64,000 nucleotides of DNA from Bradyrhizobiaceae bacterium (GTDB lineage Bacteria; Pseudomonadota; Alphaproteobacteria; Rhizobiales; Xanthobacteraceae): contig RXJJ01000014.1 of the NCBI GenBank assembly GCA_003963145.1, positions 18,661 to 82,660 of the forward strand, given 5' to 3'. The position numbers were made by a program, and so were the translations under genes. Position 1 is the stretch's first letter, and every line of letters begins with the position of its first letter. The notes under the pieces were generated by a model. It worked only from the letters and a program-made list of their open reading frames with translations, was not told the origin of the DNA and ran no database searches. Below are positions 63,501-64,000 of this stretch, piece by piece.

Positions 63501-63749
63501 TTGCGTCCAGTGCTGTCAACCGCGATGGTCGCAGGTATCGGGTTCATGCCCATGGCGATCGCAACAGGGGCGGGGGCGGAGGTACAACGGCCGCTCGCTA
63601 CCGTCGTCATCGGAGGCATCATCTCATCGACATTGCTGACTCTGCTGTTGCTACCGACAGTCTATCGCTGGGCGGAGCAGTGCTCAGTGGGTGTTTGGCC
63701 GCCGTCACCCGAACGACGGTTAGCTCAAACAACAAACGTATTACCTTGA
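60513..63749 (+). CDS. CzcA-type heavy-metal RND efflux pump
   Basis: The product has 1078 residues and twelve predicted membrane helices. The TM4 signature ALDFGLLVDGAIVVAEN (two Asp and a Glu) is that of CzcA/CnrA-type pumps for divalent metals, and FAQPIEMRFNEMLEG is their periplasmic loop motif, unlike the Met-rich CusA. A hydrophilic loop with several histidines (KQHDHPDG, SPSHEIVHGHG) may bind metal. No membrane-fusion protein is encoded beside it. Zn/Cd/Co is the likely range by family; the exact specificity is uncertain. Confidence 0.93.
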   Translation: MIRRLLHWTTDNPFVVVAVTLLVAGFGIWSFLRLQVDAIPDITGVQVQINTTVPAFAPEEIERLVTLPIERVMAGQPGLSEMRSLTKTGLSQVTLIYEDGTDQFRARQLVTERLATVRDMLPSGSVPQLAPITTGLGEIWYYTLEWAQSPAGLDEQLQLMELYEAQEYIIKPMLRAIQGVADVNSNGGLERQFVIEPDLRRLTAAGVTPSELGHAIGANVENAGGGTITVNGQRFTLRTEARVANEDMIRALPVKFAGSVQPLTVADLATVTIGNAPREGAATANGRETVLGTVMMLVGQNSREVARRVDAQLPSLRAALPKGMILQVQYDRSELVERTVATVERNLGEGAFLVAVVLLVVMGNWRAALIVTSVIPLAFLMMITGMNIFGISGNLMSLGALDFGLLVDGAIVVAENAMRLMSEASMAKGGRLTARERRTITIEATSNVARPVFFGIAIVALVYVPVLSLGGVEGKLFQPMAEAVMLALGAALIITFTLVPVLCAWLLRSEGRKQHDHPDGNNATKSSPSHEIVHGHGFAGFVARGYIPVLDVALRYPAVLLCLAVGLLGATSVLFLTLGAQFTPRLDEGSITAMVYRPVGMSLDRSLAIERETEQEILRRFPQVTHTFSRIGTSAVATDPMPPNQNDLYIFYKPLDQWPQGPDMPRDKAELVAAIEKAGTALAPEQSFLFAQPIEMRFNEMLEGTRADLSVKIFGDDYDILEKLAAQARDELRSLPGTANVEFETADRTRSRVVEMDRDALVRLGLGTAEVNRAITSAIGGNEVGIITDGEHRHSIVVRLPESARADSRSIMALPLRVGATGLVPLERVARLREVRTVEPILHDNAKRRAALMVNLDTNDIEGYVAAARARLDSKLKLPESYRIEFGGQFRQLEAARARLMIVVPVTLLMIFTLVYSAVGSVRQAAIVYTGIPFAITGGVLALWLQGMPFSITAAIGFIALSGIAMLNGLVLVDHINALRRTLPLADAVRQAAIERLRPVLSTAMVAGIGFMPMAIATGAGAEVQRPLATVVIGGIISSTLLTLLLLPTVYRWAEQCSVGVWPPSPERRLAQTTNVLP

Positions 63750-63767
63750 TCAGGTTTTGGGGTGCTA

Positions 63768-63779
63768 CCCGCTAGCGGG
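63768..63779. repeat. Perfect 12-bp palindrome near the right end
   Basis: cccgctagcggg is self-complementary. It lies 19 bp after the RND gene stop and just before the right end, so it may be a short terminator stem or a protein-binding site. Confidence 0.4.
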
Positions 63780-63815
63780 CCGCGTTGGGAAAATCAGTCG
63801 ACTTTGAGACACAAT

Positions 63816-63828
63816 ACTGGTACACACG
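63816..63828 (+). repeat. 13-bp direct repeat near right end
   Basis: actggtacacacg is identical to 654-666 just inside the left end. Confidence 0.5.
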
Positions 63829-63854
63829 ACGCCATCGGGCTTGCAAGAAATGCC

Positions 63855-63870
63855 TGATTTTATTGGGTTT
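63855..63870 (+). repeat. Right arm of end-inverted repeat
   Basis: The 16 bp are the exact reverse complement of 602-617 and lie 16 bp inside the right att core. Confidence 0.75.
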
Positions 63871-63886
63871 GTTGCGGAATCAGGGC

Positions 63887-63905
63887 AATCCCTCCCTCTC
63901 CGCCA
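63887..63905 (+). repeat. attR core (copy of tRNA-Ser 3' end)
   Basis: The 19 bp are identical to 573-591. This copy is not part of a complete tRNA and marks the right boundary of the element. Confidence 0.93.
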
Positions 63906-63970
63906 AAAAGCGCCGGAAACGCAGGAAATTCAAATTGTATCGATGAACTAAGGCTTTTCGAAAACGGCCG

Positions 63971-64000
63971 GTGGTACACAGGAGTGGTCCACCATGGGTC
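63971..64000 (+). other. Integrase-leader-like sequence beyond the right boundary
   Basis: gtggtacaca, gtggtcc and an accATGG start-like codon (63994) mirror the leader of the island integrase (656-680). An upstream aggctttt (63951-63958) also matches 638-645. The window ends here, so only a start of a second, related integrase gene is suggested. Confidence 0.45.

Larger units (their letters stand above)
573..63905. mobile_element. Integrative genomic island in tRNA-Ser (about 63.3 kb)
   Basis: The element is bounded by two identical 19-bp copies of the tRNA-Ser 3' end (573-591 and 63887-63905). It carries a tyrosine recombinase as its first gene, reading inward next to the tRNA. A 16-bp inverted repeat lies just inside each end. 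Cargo is a defence-like left part, an arsenic region and a copper/divalent-metal region. No conjugation genes (relaxase, type IV secretion, coupling protein) or replication initiator were recognised, so it looks like an integrative element mobilised by other means rather than a self-transmissible ICE. Confidence 0.88.

Noticed and set aside
573..63905. Self-transmissible ICE
   Set aside because: No relaxase, coupling protein or type IV secretion genes could be recognised in the interval.
1..64000. CRISPR arrays, insertion sequences, rRNA
   Set aside because: No regularly spaced direct repeats, transposase genes with terminal repeats or rRNA-like sequence were seen on reading both strands.

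Overview
The window looks like one nearly complete integrative genomic island of about 63 kb inserted at the 3' end of a tRNA-Ser(CGA) gene in a proteobacterium. Gene content points to an alphaproteobacterium, probably Hyphomicrobiales (Bradyrhizobium/Bosea-like): aioXSR plus aioBA-cytochrome c-moeA, ArsR-ArsC fusions next to pst genes, and an integrase with a DUF6538-like N-terminus. This placement is inference from gene content and fairly high GC, not a species call. A 19-bp exact copy of the tRNA 3' end recurs at 63887-63905. Short inverted repeats sit inside both ends, and a tyrosine recombinase lies directly beside the tRNA. Host sequence is limited to the tail of a ROK-family gene (1-390) and the tRNA. 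Sequence beyond the right att copy resembles the leader of the integrase, so a second island probably follows in tandem.

Left part (about 2.4-22.2 kb): accessory genes, many resembling defence or conflict systems. They are a DprA-like/phosphoribosyltransferase pair; a large protein with a PD-(D/E)XK motif; a STAS / small protein / Cys-rich protein / HATPase cluster with a convergent overlap; a HEPN-like candidate divergent from a DUF5677-like gene; a secreted protein/lipoprotein/DUF4870-like operon; an operon with a second PD-(D/E)XK-type protein, DUF2958, a zinc-ribbon protein and a PPP-type phosphatase; and two divergent DnaN-like sliding-clamp proteins (one split by a frameshift) facing a DnaX-like clamp-loader protein whose Walker A Lys, Walker B Glu and SRC-motif Arg all appear to be missing. 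This clamp/loader set is the best candidate for an undescribed system.

Middle part (22.3-47.3 kb): an unusually complete arsenic region. It combines arsenate export as 1-arseno-3-phosphoglycerate (GAPDH + ArsJ), arsenate reduction (ArsC and two ArsR-ArsC fusions), Acr3 arsenite efflux (interrupted by an in-frame TAG), arsenite oxidation (AioBA, cytochrome c, MoeA) with its AioXSR sensing system and a sigma-54-type promoter, phosphate uptake (two PstS, PstCAB, PhoU), further ArsR repressors, an ArsO-type flavoprotein and an ArsK-like exporter. Repeated palindromes in front of these operons look like ArsR operators.

Right part (47.4-63.7 kb): copper/silver and divalent-metal resistance. It holds a Cys/Met-rich exported protein, a FixH/YtkA-like protein, CusB, CusA, a cytochrome b561, a VIT1/CCC1-type transporter, an MFS protein, an orphan methyltransferase, a two-component system, and a TolC-like protein with a CzcA-type RND pump. 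The CusBA operon lacks a TolC gene and the TolC/CzcA operon lacks an adaptor, so the two may share parts.
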